From assembly GCA_035491895.1 (NCBI GenBank), contig DATJJY010000063.1:1-64000 (forward strand): a stretch of 64,000 bases of DNA. Reading direction: 5' to 3'. A program made the translations under genes and the position numbers. Positions within the stretch are counted from its first letter, which is position 1. Each line of letters starts with the position of its first letter. The notes under the pieces are model-generated. The model was not told the origin of the DNA. It searched no databases and was given only the letters and a program-made list of their open reading frames with translations. Below, in pieces: positions 50,013-57,863 of this stretch. The stretch comes from DASTHG01 sp035491895. Lineage in GTDB: Bacteria > Gemmatimonadota > Gemmatimonadetes > Gemmatimonadales > GWC2-71-9.

Positions 50013-51533
50013 TCAGTGGGCCGTCACGTTACCGGTCACCGGCGGGGCCATCGCGCCGAGCTGTGCTGCGCGCGCCGCGACCAGGTCACGCGCACGCGAT
50101 TCCGACCAATTCCAGGACCGCCAGTCGCGCCCGCTGGGCGTCCCCCACCGCTCCAGCAGGAGCTTTGCCACCGCGGCTCGCTCGGCGGGCGCCAGTCGCG
50201 ACAGCTCGTCGAGCAGCACCGGTACGGCGTCGGCGCTCAGCGTTCCCGCGGCGTACGCGGCATCGAACGGCATGGGAGAGGCGTGCGCGGCGTTCACCCG
50301 TGCGATCAACGCATCGGGGTTAACGAGGTGGAGAGCGCCGAGCACCGCCATGGCGTGCAGCAGGGCGCCGAAGGCGAATCGCGGGCGGCCGTCCCGCAAC
50401 ACCGTCCAGAGGAACCAGGCGAACACCCCGCCCAGCCAGACCATGAACGCCGTGGTGTAGAGGCGCAGCTCCGTCAGGCCGAACGCTCCGACGTACAGCA
50501 GCATGCGCTGCAGCGCCGAGACAAGCAGCACGCCCACCATCGCCACGAGGAGGGTCGCAAGCACGCGGAACACCTGCCGCTCGCGAGGGCTTTGGCGCAG
50601 CGTGGCCCAATCGGCGACGAGCAGTACCGGCAGCACGAGCGCCGACGCCGTCACGAGCTCGAAGAAGCCACGACGGGCGTACTCCGCCATGGTGAGTCCC
50701 GTCGTCGCGGCGATCACTGCAGCGCCGCCGAATAACCAGCGGATCTGCAACGTCACGAATACCAGAAACAGCAGGTCGAGCGCGCCCAGCGCCGTCGCCG
50801 CGCTCGTGAGCCGCAGCGCCGGGCTGGCGACCCGCTCTCCGACTCCGGCGATTTCCGGGAAACCCATCGCGGCGCCGCGCAGGGCGCCCGTCGCGAGCCC
50901 GCCGATCAGCGCCGTGAAGAAAATGTGGCTCGCGAGCGTCGGGAGATCGAGCTGGATGCCATTCACCAGTGACTCGAACTCCGCATCGGCCCCCATGAAG
51001 AGTCCACCGAACACGACGAGCAGCGGCAGCGCTAGGATGAGTCCGATGCCGACGGCGCTCAAGTGCCGCCACCGCCCGCGTCCCTGGATCTGGCTCCAGG
51101 TGATGTCGCCGAACAGGAGGCGCGGCGTCCCGAACCAGGCATGCGCGCAGGCGAGGCAGGTGGCGACGAGGTAGGTCGACACCCCGCGGAGCCGGATCCG
51201 GCCGCCCTGCGTGGCCAGCGCGGTGAGCGAGAGCAGCCCGACCAACACCGCGAAGTCGATGAGGTGCAGCGCGGAGGAATCGCGCCGCACGAACGCGATC
51301 GCGCAGAGGAAGACCGACAGCATGAGCCAGGGAAAGTCGGCGGAGACAGGCAGCCGGTAGCGGTGCGCCAGCCAGATTCCGGCCACGAGCAGCGTGCCGA
51401 TCCAGATGGCGAGGTTCAATCCCAACGGTGCTCGCAGCAGCAGGTCCCCGAGTACTCCGAGACCCAGTCCCGACGCCAGGACGGTGAGGCCCAGCTCGGT
51501 GCGGGGCGTGGCCGGCAGCGTCGCGGCGGTCAT
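50013..51533 (-). CDS. DUF4173-type polytopic membrane protein
   Basis: 506 aa with about twelve membrane helices and a soluble C-terminal tail of about 85 aa (LDELSRLAPAERAAVAKLLLERW). The middle part (GRGRWRHLSAVGIGLILALPLLVVFGGLFMGADAEFESL) fits the DUF4173 family. Function unknown. Its start overlaps the previous gene by 4 bp (ATGA). An envelope role is possible because the transcript appears to begin with a prenyltransferase and regulator upstream. Confidence 0.85.
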   Translation of the reverse strand: MTAATLPATPRTELGLTVLASGLGLGVLGDLLLRAPLGLNLAIWIGTLLVAGIWLAHRYRLPVSADFPWLMLSVFLCAIAFVRRDSSALHLIDFAVLVGLLSLTALATQGGRIRLRGVSTYLVATCLACAHAWFGTPRLLFGDITWSQIQGRGRWRHLSAVGIGLILALPLLVVFGGLFMGADAEFESLVNGIQLDLPTLASHIFFTALIGGLATGALRGAAMGFPEIAGVGERVASPALRLTSAATALGALDLLFLVFVTLQIRWLFGGAAVIAATTGLTMAEYARRGFFELVTASALVLPVLLVADWATLRQSPRERQVFRVLATLLVAMVGVLLVSALQRMLLYVGAFGLTELRLYTTAFMVWLGGVFAWFLWTVLRDGRPRFAFGALLHAMAVLGALHLVNPDALIARVNAAHASPMPFDAAYAAGTLSADAVPVLLDELSRLAPAERAAVAKLLLERWGTPSGRDWRSWNWSESRARDLVAARAAQLGAMAPPVTGNVTAH

Positions 51534-52168
51534 GCGGCCAACCGGAACAACAGCTTCCCGTGCAGGAAGGCGTTTTCGTGAGCGATCATGAGGTGCGTCG
51601 GCCAGTCACCGCTCTCCAGCTCGAGTCGCGGCTGCCCTGCGTCCACCGGCACGTCGAAGACGAAGTCGGTGCTGTACTCCTGACCCGGGAGCAGCGTGCG
51701 GTCGAGGGCGTCGGGTGCGGCCGGATAGCGCCGGCCCTGCGCGTCGATCAGCGCCACCCTCCGTCCGTTCGGGTAGAGCGGGACGTCGCGCGGGCGCCAG
51801 CTGGCGATGGTCCCCGAATCGAAGCGCACGCGGACGGTGACGATGTAGAACAGCCCCTGGGCCGCCTTGCCCGCCCAGTCCTTCGCCGTCTTCACGCCGG
51901 CGACCGAGTAGGCGAGGTGGCAGTCGACCTCACAGATGTGCTTTTCCTCTCCCAGGGCCAGATCGCGCGTCCGGCTGGCGAGCGACGTGATCAGGAACAG
52001 GCCGGCGTACAGGGTGAGCCCGCCACCCTCGATCCAGGCGATGACCCGAGCCCACGCCGGCTGCTTGAGCATCAGGGCGAGGAGGAAGCCCGCTCCCAGC
52101 GCCAGCGTGCCGAGCACGGCCACGATGAAGAGACCGAACGAGATGGGGCCCAGACTGTCGGTGATCAT
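51530..52168 (-). CDS. Membrane protein with C-terminal beta domain, unknown
   Basis: 212 aa. Two membrane helices (about 8-33 and 40-65), then a periplasmic beta-sandwich-like domain (about 85-212) with a CEVDCHLAYSV segment and YSTDFVFDVPVDAGQPRLELES, similar in layout to DUF4352-type domains. Weak SD GGAGCTGGAA upstream. Coupled to the DUF4173 gene by ATGA. No function recognised. Confidence 0.78.
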   Translation of the reverse strand: MITDSLGPISFGLFIVAVLGTLALGAGFLLALMLKQPAWARVIAWIEGGGLTLYAGLFLITSLASRTRDLALGEEKHICEVDCHLAYSVAGVKTAKDWAGKAAQGLFYIVTVRVRFDSGTIASWRPRDVPLYPNGRRVALIDAQGRRYPAAPDALDRTLLPGQEYSTDFVFDVPVDAGQPRLELESGDWPTHLMIAHENAFLHGKLLFRLAA

Positions 52169-52189
52169 TTCCAGCTCCGAGGACAGGGG

Positions 52190-52822
52190 TCAGCCGGCGG
52201 CGGCCTCGGAGATTCCTCCGAAGCGGCGGTCGCGGGCGTGGAACCAGTCGATGGCGGCCGCCAGGTCGGCGGCGCCGAAGTCGGGCCACATCGTGGTCGT
52301 GAAGTACAGCTCGGCGTAGGCGCATTCCCACAGCAGGAAGTCCGACAGGCGCTGCTCGCCGCCGGTGCGGATCAGCAGGTCGACGTCGGGGAGGAGGTGG
52401 CCCGTCTCGATGGCGTGCCGGGCCGAGTAGTCCACCGCGAGCCGCAGCGCGAGCTTCGTTCCGGCGCGCGTGCGCTCTTCGGCAACGGCGATGGCCTCGA
52501 CCAGCGGCCCCGCGAGGCGGTCGCGCCGGCCGATGACGCGCAGGGCGACTCCGTGCTCGATGCAGCGCGGGGTCTCGGTGCGCAGGTGGCGGGCGAAGAG
52601 GCGCATCAGCGTGTTGACCTCGGCCGGGGGGCGCTTCCAGTTGTCGCTGGAGAAGGCGAACAGCGTGAGCGCGCCGACCCCGAGGCCGGGGGCCGCCTCG
52701 ATCGTGCGGCGCACCGCTTCGGCGCCGACGCGGTGTCCGGCGGTGCGCTCGAGCCCGCGGCGCTGCGCCCAGCGGCCGTTGCCATCGAGGATGATCGCGA
52801 CATGCAGAGGACTTTGTGACAT
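52190..52822 (-). CDS. uppS: Compact cis-prenyltransferase (undecaprenyl diphosphate synthase family)
   Basis: Adds isopentenyl units in cis configuration to a prenyl diphosphate, usually to make the C55 lipid carrier for cell-wall glycans. Motifs: catalytic aspartate in IILDGNGRWAQRRG, FSSDNWKRP, LLIRTGGEQRLSDFLLWE and YAELYFT. At 210 aa it is about 35-40 residues shorter than typical; the missing part is the helical segment between the ALRLAVDYSARHAI strand and DVDLLIRTGGE. ATG 52822 chosen from family start and the GAGGG 9-11 bp upstream. The start codon lies inside a palindromic motif shared with the regulator operon. Confidence 0.9.
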   Translation of the reverse strand: MSQSPLHVAIILDGNGRWAQRRGLERTAGHRVGAEAVRRTIEAAPGLGVGALTLFAFSSDNWKRPPAEVNTLMRLFARHLRTETPRCIEHGVALRVIGRRDRLAGPLVEAIAVAEERTRAGTKLALRLAVDYSARHAIETGHLLPDVDLLIRTGGEQRLSDFLLWECAYAELYFTTTMWPDFGAADLAAAIDWFHARDRRFGGISEAAAG

Positions 52823-52826
52823 AAAG
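52811..52826. promoter_or_regulatory. Candidate operator ACTTTGTGACATAAAG over the uppS start
   Basis: 16-bp AT-rich imperfect palindrome (CTTTGT-N-ATAAAG) that matches the site at 53832-53847 in 14 of 16 positions. It includes the uppS ATG (52820-52822). A winged-helix regulator gene lies between the two sites. Binding is inferred. Confidence 0.6.
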
Positions 52827-52850
52827 TTTACCCTCAAAAAAAATTGGGGC

Positions 52851-53219
52851 TCACCGCGTAGCGCGGATCAACGCCTCCATGTGGTCGAGATAGCGCTCCA
52901 GCGCCCGGCGTCCGGAGGCGGTGAGGCGGTACTCGGTCTTCGGGATGCGGCCGTCGAACGACTTCGTGCAGCTGATGTATTCCGCTTCCTCGAGCTTGCG
53001 GGCGTGGACGCTGAGATTGCCGTCCGACACCTTGAGCAACGACTTGAGGTCGTTGAAGCTGAGCCGATCGACGCCGGCCAGCGCCGACACGATCCCCAGC
53101 CGTACGCGCTCGTGGATCAGGCGGTCCAGCTCGGCCGCGGCGCGCGCCGCTCCGCGCGCGGCGGTTTCGCCGCGTGGGGACGGGGTCGTGTGCCGTGCAG
53201 CCGACGATTTAGCCACCAT
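52851..53219 (-). CDS. Winged-helix transcriptional regulator (HTH_34/ArsR-like)
   Basis: 122 aa. A polar N-terminal tail (about 1-28), then a winged helix: HERVRLGIVSALAGVDRLSFNDLKSLLKVSDGNLSVHARKLEEAEYISCTKSF with recognition helix around NLSVHARKLEEA, a wing GRIPKTEYRLT, and a C-terminal dimerisation helix. Overlaps the upstream membrane-protein gene by 11 bp (ATG 53219), a pairing common for this regulator family. Probably controls its own operon and uppS through the two ACTTTGTGA-type sites. Confidence 0.88.
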   Translation of the reverse strand: MVAKSSAARHTTPSPRGETAARGAARAAAELDRLIHERVRLGIVSALAGVDRLSFNDLKSLLKVSDGNLSVHARKLEEAEYISCTKSFDGRIPKTEYRLTASGRRALERYLDHMEALIRATR

Positions 53220-53790
53220 ACCTCCGCGCGATCCAGTATCCGAAGACGATGTGCAACCCGCCGAAGCCGGCGGCGAGCAGCCACTCGGCTGCCCCGGGAG
53301 CAAACAGTGCCGCCGACCCCAGCAGGAGAAATCCCAAGCCCATGACCGGCACGATGGGGACCGAGAAGGCTCCCCCCGCCACAACACCCGTCCCGTACAA
53401 CAGCAGCCAGACGGCGGGAATCAGGCGGCGGTCACCGCCGAAATACAGCGCCACCGTCAACAGCCCGCCCACGATGAGCGGCGGGAGGAAACTCAACCCG
53501 AAGCGCCGGCCGGGGCCGGAGAGCAGCGAGTCGTTGGCGGCGCGCGCTTTACGCACCATCGTCCAGCCGCCGATCGCCAACGCCAGGATCGCTTCACCGA
53601 GCCAGGTGACCAGCCAGTTCAACACCGACGTCTGCCGGGCGGCGAGCGCCGCGGCGCCGAGCGCCGTGACGCCGATCGCGACCTGGCCCCACCCGGGAAC
53701 GGCGGTGAACGATCCGGCGCGCTCCATGGTGCGGCGGATGTAGCTCAGGTTGTCGAGCGCACGGTCGGCGAGCGGCTGCGGCGACGCCAT
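53209..53790 (-). CDS. Polytopic membrane protein paired with the winged-helix regulator
   Basis: 193 aa with about five membrane helices after a short soluble N-terminus (ADRALDNLSYIRRTMERAGSFTAVPGWGQ). This N-terminal string with conserved YIRRTMERAGSFTAVPGWG is one I associate with small membrane proteins encoded beside HTH_34 regulators. The ATG at 53790 has no clear SD; an alternative lies at 53829. First gene of the transcript; upstream TTGACA (53824-53829, minus strand) and the candidate operator make a promoter plausible. Confidence 0.8.
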   Translation of the reverse strand: MASPQPLADRALDNLSYIRRTMERAGSFTAVPGWGQVAIGVTALGAAALAARQTSVLNWLVTWLGEAILALAIGGWTMVRKARAANDSLLSGPGRRFGLSFLPPLIVGGLLTVALYFGGDRRLIPAVWLLLYGTGVVAGGAFSVPIVPVMGLGFLLLGSAALFAPGAAEWLLAAGFGGLHIVFGYWIARRYGG

Positions 53791-53823
53791 GCTGGATACT
53801 AATATCTGATATCCGAATGTTCT

Positions 53824-53847
53824 TGTCAAGTACTTTGTGATACAAAG
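53824..53847 (-). promoter_or_regulatory. Promoter -35 TTGACA with adjacent candidate operator
   Basis: On the minus strand a perfect TTGACA (53824-53829) lies 34 bp before the membrane-protein ATG at 53790, with an AT-rich -10 region (GATATT, TATTAG) at fair spacing. Directly upstream is ACTTTGTGATACAAAG (53832-53847 on the plus strand), a palindrome around CTTTGT/ACAAAG that recurs over the uppS start. Confidence 0.55.
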
Positions 53848-53867
53848 AAGCGAGGATTCTCAACCGA

Positions 53868-54284
53868 TTACGGTGACCGGTCTTTCAGGCGCCGCACCAG
53901 CTTCAGCCCCGACCACACCTCGTCGATGGCGCAAACCTTCACATCGACGAGGCCGCCAGCCAGGGCCACTTCTCGCACGACGTCCTCCGTGAGATCGGTC
54001 GCGACCCCCGACGCCTTCTTGGGCCACGACACCCACAGCGCGCCGTCCTGTGCCAATGCTCGCTTCAGGGAAGGGAAGCGCCGTTCGAGCTGCGCTCGCC
54101 GCGTGGTGAAGAAATGAATGAAGGGGAGCACGCCGCGCAGAGACGAGGCAACGGATACCCCAATGGGCAATGGGCCGAGCGTGGACCGGTAGCCGCGCCG
54201 TGCGGCGATGATCGCGATGCGGAAGCCCGGTTTGATGCCGAGTTTGTCGACGAGGCGCTTGCCTGAGTATCCGGTTGTCCTCAT
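53868..54284 (-). CDS. DUF3052-family protein
   Basis: 138 aa. TGYSGKRLVDKLGIKPG at the N-terminus and LWVSWPKKASGVATDLTEDVVR / GLVDVKVCAIDEVWSGLKLV near the end are the family's fixed points. Soluble; function unknown. GGAGAGGG precedes the ATG at 54284. Same strand as the GNAT gene 64 bp upstream; that gap holds a reiterated GCGTCT tract. Confidence 0.88.
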   Translation of the reverse strand: MRTTGYSGKRLVDKLGIKPGFRIAIIAARRGYRSTLGPLPIGVSVASSLRGVLPFIHFFTTRRAQLERRFPSLKRALAQDGALWVSWPKKASGVATDLTEDVVREVALAGGLVDVKVCAIDEVWSGLKLVRRLKDRSP

Positions 54285-54299
54285 CCCTCTCCCCTGGGC

Positions 54300-54352
54300 G
54301 TTCACTCAGCGGCTCTGCGGCCCGGCGTCTGCCCCGACGTCTCAGCGTCTAT
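54300..54352. repeat. Reiterated GCGTCT tract
   Basis: CCCGGCGTCTGCC, CGACGTCTCAGC and GCGTCTATTG follow each other. CAGCGG...GCGGCCCGGCGTCT also matches 20865-20881, so the two sites share a unit family. Confidence 0.6.
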
Positions 54353-55194
54353 TGCCCGAACAAAACGAGACCGTATGCTCCTACGGCGCGAAACCCAATT
54401 CCCCGGTAAGCCCGCTTTGCATCCTCGCGCTCCGCGAACAGCACGGCGCGTCGCACCCCGGTTTGCGCCACCTCGACGAGCGAGCCGGCGACGACCGCCC
54501 GTCCATACCCCCGTCCCCTGAGCTCCCGCGGCGTCCAGACGCCGCCGATCTGCACGATGTCCGGCAGCCGGGCGTTGAACGCGGAGTACGAGACGAGACC
54601 GCCGTCTTCCAGCACCCAGTTCGAGCCCTGCTCGTAGGCGAGCGCGAGCTCCCGCTCGCATTCGCCGCGCAGCGTCGGCGAGTCGGGGAATTGCAGTGCT
54701 TCGCGAGCGAAGTCGACGCGCCAGTCGACGAGGAGTTCGAGCTCGTCCGGCCGTGGGTGGCGACAGATCCAGCGGCCGTCGGCAAGCGGCTGCGGAACCA
54801 CGAGATCGGCGAGGTCCAAGGCGAACAGCTCCTCGCGGCCGAATTTCGGGGCGGGGCGATCGTCCAGGCCCAGGGCGGTTCGCGCCGCGCTGACCTGCTC
54901 GGCGGGCCCCGAGAGCCCGGCGATTGGCCGGCCCGATTGCGCGACCGCCGCGCGCGCCACCGCGGCGATGTTCACCGGCGCCTGCAACAGGAGCATGCCG
55001 TTCCAGCAGTGGGCCGCGACGGCGACGATCTGATCGCTGTCGAACGCCGCGACGTACTCCGCTTCGAGCGGCTGGCCCTGGTAGACGAGGCCCGCGGCGC
55101 GGGAGTTCGAGCGCAGAAACATCGAGAAGTCGGCGTGGCGGACGAGAAATGTCTCGAGCTGCGCTGCGTCGCCGGGCCGGAGCGGACGAATCAT
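54349..55194 (-). CDS. Two-domain GNAT-family N-acetyltransferase
   Basis: 281 aa. The C-terminal GNAT domain is clear (GGVWTPRELRGRGYGRAVVAGSLVEVAQ, acetyl-CoA pyrophosphate loop RGRGYG). The N-terminal half is a degenerate GNAT-like domain with no such loop. Substrate unknown. It could be considered for glutamate acylation in the arg pathway, but it lies far from that operon and looks like the general-purpose subgroup. ATG directly follows the stop of the upstream hydrolase gene. Confidence 0.88.
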   Translation of the reverse strand: MIRPLRPGDAAQLETFLVRHADFSMFLRSNSRAAGLVYQGQPLEAEYVAAFDSDQIVAVAAHCWNGMLLLQAPVNIAAVARAAVAQSGRPIAGLSGPAEQVSAARTALGLDDRPAPKFGREELFALDLADLVVPQPLADGRWICRHPRPDELELLVDWRVDFAREALQFPDSPTLRGECERELALAYEQGSNWVLEDGGLVSYSAFNARLPDIVQIGGVWTPRELRGRGYGRAVVAGSLVEVAQTGVRRAVLFAEREDAKRAYRGIGFRAVGAYGLVLFGQ

Positions 55195-56100
55195 CTACGG
55201 CGTCGCGGTCGTCGCCTTGGGGTTTCGCACGAAGTCCGCCACCAGGTTCGCGACGGGATCCGCGGGATCCAGGAAGCCCGTCGTCGTCGTGATGTGACGG
55301 CGGCCCGGAAGGATCCGGATGTCCGCGGGACGCTCGTGCTCCCGCATCAGACGGACGAAGCGGGCCCCTTCTTCGAGGATCGATGGAAAGAAGCGCTCGG
55401 ACTCCGCCACCAGGACGAGAAATGGCGGTGCGGTGGGCCCTACCCACGCTGTGGGGTTGGCGCGCAGTCGCCACGCGAGGGTCCCGTAGAGCTGGCGGTC
55501 CGTGGCGTCACGGGCGAACGCCGCGGCGAGCTTTTGCGGATTCACCTCTCTCCCCGTGGTGTCCCACGGCGCGAGCGTGCACCCCATCGCTACAACGCCG
55601 GCGACGGCAGCGGGCGTGAGGCCGCTCTTCTGGAGATAGATCGAATCGAGGGCGACGAGCGCAGCAAGGAAGCATCCTGAGCTGTGGCCGACGAGAAAGA
55701 TCCGGTTGGGATCGCCACCGTGCGCGGCGACGGAGTCCTTCAGCCAACGCACCGCCGCGGCCACGTCCTCGGGCATCGCGGGCCACCGGTAGGAGGGTGA
55801 GAGTCGATAGTCCATTGTGGCGCAGACAATGCCGCGCAGGGTGAGCCCCGGGCATACTTGAGCATAGATCGGGGACGTACGGCGCTCGCCCGCTTCCTCG
55901 AGCGAGCCCCCGTGGATGAACAGGACGACGGGCGCATGCGCGGCGTCTGCCCGCGCGAATAAGTCCAGGTGTTGTTCCGTCGCGGCGTCCAGCCGATACG
56001 GGATGTTGCGGTCGACACGTTGCGCGCTGAGGACAGTGGCGACGGCAGCGTGAACGGCACAGGTGAGGGCGGCCAGGAACCGGATGTCCACGATCCTCAC
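55195..56100 (-). CDS. Exported alpha/beta-hydrolase (carboxylesterase-like)
   Basis: 301 aa: signal peptide (about 1-25, ending VLSAQ) and an esterase/lipase fold with oxyanion HGGS, nucleophile in LVGHSSGCFLAAL, aspartate in the DPADPVANLV region and histidine in RRHITTTTG. Resembles the BD-FAE/kynurenine-formamidase-like exported esterases. GTG at 56100 used; GTG 56091 is a close alternative. Begins 4 bp after the stop of the NTF2-like gene. Confidence 0.85.
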   Translation of the reverse strand: MRIVDIRFLAALTCAVHAAVATVLSAQRVDRNIPYRLDAATEQHLDLFARADAAHAPVVLFIHGGSLEEAGERRTSPIYAQVCPGLTLRGIVCATMDYRLSPSYRWPAMPEDVAAAVRWLKDSVAAHGGDPNRIFLVGHSSGCFLAALVALDSIYLQKSGLTPAAVAGVVAMGCTLAPWDTTGREVNPQKLAAAFARDATDRQLYGTLAWRLRANPTAWVGPTAPPFLVLVAESERFFPSILEEGARFVRLMREHERPADIRILPGRRHITTTTGFLDPADPVANLVADFVRNPKATTATP

Positions 56101-56104
56101 GAAC

Positions 56105-56533
56105 CTATTGCAGGACCGTCTGCTGCATCGCGATCGCCTGCCAGCGACCATCCCGACGGACGAACACGCGCGTGTACCGGATCTTGCCCGTGAACGGGAA
56201 GCCGCGAAACGTCCCGGTGTTGTCGGCGATGCCGCGCAGCACGGCGACGTCGCCGTAGATCCGAACGGCCAGGCTGTCGTAGTGCACCGTCACGAGCTTC
56301 AGGTCGCCGCTCGCGATATCGCGGATGTTGTCCGCCCGCGTGCGGATCTGGCCGAGGCGCGAAACTTCCACGAATTCCTCGGCGATCATTCGCGACAGCG
56401 CGACGGTATCGGCTTTCACGAGCGCCTGCGCCCGGGCCTGCTCCGCGGCGCGCACCGAATCTTCGGCTGTGCCCTGGGCCGCGAGTCGTGCAGCCAACAC
56501 CAGTGCGAGCCCCATCGAGAATATGGCCTTCAC
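56105..56533 (-). CDS. Exported NTF2-like (DUF4440/SnoaL-type) protein
   Basis: 142 aa: signal peptide (about 1-19, LVLAARLAAQ), then a cone-shaped NTF2-like domain with helices (RAAEQARAQALVKADTVALSRMIAEEFVEVS) and strands ending YTRVFVRRDGRWQAIAMQQTVLQ. The GTG at 56533 overlaps the MmcQ stop (GTGA). Such proteins bind or isomerise small molecules; the exported ones are uncharacterised. Confidence 0.88.
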   Translation of the reverse strand: MKAIFSMGLALVLAARLAAQGTAEDSVRAAEQARAQALVKADTVALSRMIAEEFVEVSRLGQIRTRADNIRDIASGDLKLVTVHYDSLAVRIYGDVAVLRGIADNTGTFRGFPFTGKIRYTRVFVRRDGRWQAIAMQQTVLQ

Positions 56534-56838
56534 TTGACGTTCTCCCATGCCATCGTTAACGCCTCGCGCACCGCGCCTTTCCGTGCACTCGGAAGGGCCA
56601 CGTTGGTCGCGCCGGATCGGCCCCACGCTCCTTTGACCGGCACAAACGCCTTGGGCTGACTGCGGACGAACAGCTCCTGCTGCTCGGACGTGAGCTTCAC
56701 CATCCCCCAGCCGCGCCCGGGATAGCCGAGCGTCGCGAAGATCTTGCCACCGACGCGGAAGTCGGGGTGGCCCATGTGCGATTGGGCGGTCGCACCTTCG
56801 AGACGCAGGGCCATGCGCCGGAATTCCTGGGCCGTCAT
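56530..56838 (-). CDS. MmcQ/YjbR-family protein
   Basis: 102 aa double-wing fold typical of the MmcQ/YjbR family: FRRMALRLEGATAQSHMGHPDFRVGGKIFATL and KLTSEQQELFVRSQPKAF...GWGRSGATNVAL (the family usually reads GWG.G.T.V.L). Often annotated as DNA-binding without proof. Overlaps its neighbours by ATGA and GTGA. Confidence 0.9.
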   Translation of the reverse strand: MTAQEFRRMALRLEGATAQSHMGHPDFRVGGKIFATLGYPGRGWGMVKLTSEQQELFVRSQPKAFVPVKGAWGRSGATNVALPSARKGAVREALTMAWENVK

Positions 56839-57470
56839 TTCCGCTCCACGAAGCGATAGCTGGCGTGCGAATCGTAGTCGATGCCGTGCTTCTGCTTCAG
56901 CTGCTGGATGTAGCGGAGCTGGCTCTTCGTGTGCGGGCTCGCGACGCCGTCGCCCAGCGGCTCGAAGGTGTGGAGCAGGGTCTCCTCGAGGCAGCTCGAG
57001 AGACTCATGTGCTTGTGGGCAGCGAGGTCCTGGAGCACCGCCGCGAGTCGCTTCTCGAGCCGGACCGGGACATCCGTCCGCTCGATCTCCAGCGGCTCAC
57101 CCGTGTTGTAGATGTAGTGCCCGAACGTGAGCCGGTAGCCGTACAGGTCGCGGATGCTGTAATCGCGCAGGCCATAGGGCCGGTCGGCCGGGGGCTCGTC
57201 GACGGTGACGCCCGCGGCGCGATGAAACGCATGCAGCGCGTCGGCGTCGCCGACGACGAAATACACCGATGTCCCGCTGGGAGCGGGCGCACCCTGCTCC
57301 AGGAAGATCTGCACCTGGTCGAGGTTCATCCCGGCGAACGTGGGCGGCTCGCCGTAGACGAACCCGGCGTGGAAGCCGAGCTGCTTGGTGTAGAACTCGA
57401 CCGCCCGGGCGACGTCGGTGACCGCGAGGCCGGCGTGATGCCGCTCGCAGTCGACGGGGGGCGCGGTCAC
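56835..57470 (-). CDS. VOC-family (glyoxalase fold) protein with C-terminal helical extension
   Basis: 211 aa. Residues about 8-125 are a glyoxalase/bleomycin-resistance fold (HHAGLAVTDVARAVEFYTKQLGFHAGFVYGEPP, VYFVVGDADALH, YGLRDYSIRDLYGYRLTFG). Residues 126-211 form an extra helical region with the ending QLKQKHGIDYDSHASYRFVERK. Metal ligands look partial. Function unknown; the extension is unusual for this family. GTG at 57470 overlaps the upstream stop (GTGA). Confidence 0.85.
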   Translation of the reverse strand: MTAPPVDCERHHAGLAVTDVARAVEFYTKQLGFHAGFVYGEPPTFAGMNLDQVQIFLEQGAPAPSGTSVYFVVGDADALHAFHRAAGVTVDEPPADRPYGLRDYSIRDLYGYRLTFGHYIYNTGEPLEIERTDVPVRLEKRLAAVLQDLAAHKHMSLSSCLEETLLHTFEPLGDGVASPHTKSQLRYIQQLKQKHGIDYDSHASYRFVERK

Positions 57471-57649
57471 CGCTTCGCGCTCGAGAGTCGCAGCAGACGG
57501 AACGCCCAGATGGACAATCCCGCAGCCAGGAACGTGAGGACCCACAGGGTCGGTTCCCGCAGTGCTCCGCCCTCGGTGATGAAACGCAACACGTGTGACG
57601 CGACGATCAGTGCGAAGACGGTGCCGGTGGTGATGAGGTAGGCTTTCAT
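57467..57649 (-). CDS. Small two-helix membrane protein
   Basis: 60 aa with two membrane helices (about 3-24 and 34-53) and a basic tail (RLLRLSSAKR). It opens the coupled five-gene run small membrane protein - VOC - MmcQ - NTF2-like - esterase. The 214 bp upstream (57650-57863) show no gene; they must hold the promoter, though I see no clear -35/-10 pair. Confidence 0.7.
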   Translation of the reverse strand: MKAYLITTGTVFALIVASHVLRFITEGGALREPTLWVLTFLAAGLSIWAFRLLRLSSAKR

Positions 57650-57863
57650 GTCGCGCAGACGCCCGGATGAAGTTGGGTCTCGAATATTGTCCGGCCGTCC
57701 AAACTTGGCGAGGAGGGGTCGGATCGTTAACCCCGGGGCGCGCCGGCGAGAAGGACGGCGACCGCGCAAGAGAACGGATGCATACACGAGCTCCAGGAAA
57801 GGGAATGAGAGAGCCTTCCCGGGGTGGACGACCGAAGACGGCAGACTTGCACACGGCGTGAGG

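Noticed and set aside
49654..50460. Plus-strand open frame of 268 codons
   Set aside because: It runs across the dispersed hairpin element and deep into the antisense of the DUF4173 gene; no protein family is visible in its translation.
54349..55194. GNAT protein as the missing glutamate acyltransferase
   Set aside because: It is a two-domain GNAT of general type, unlinked to any arg gene; nothing points to glutamate as substrate.
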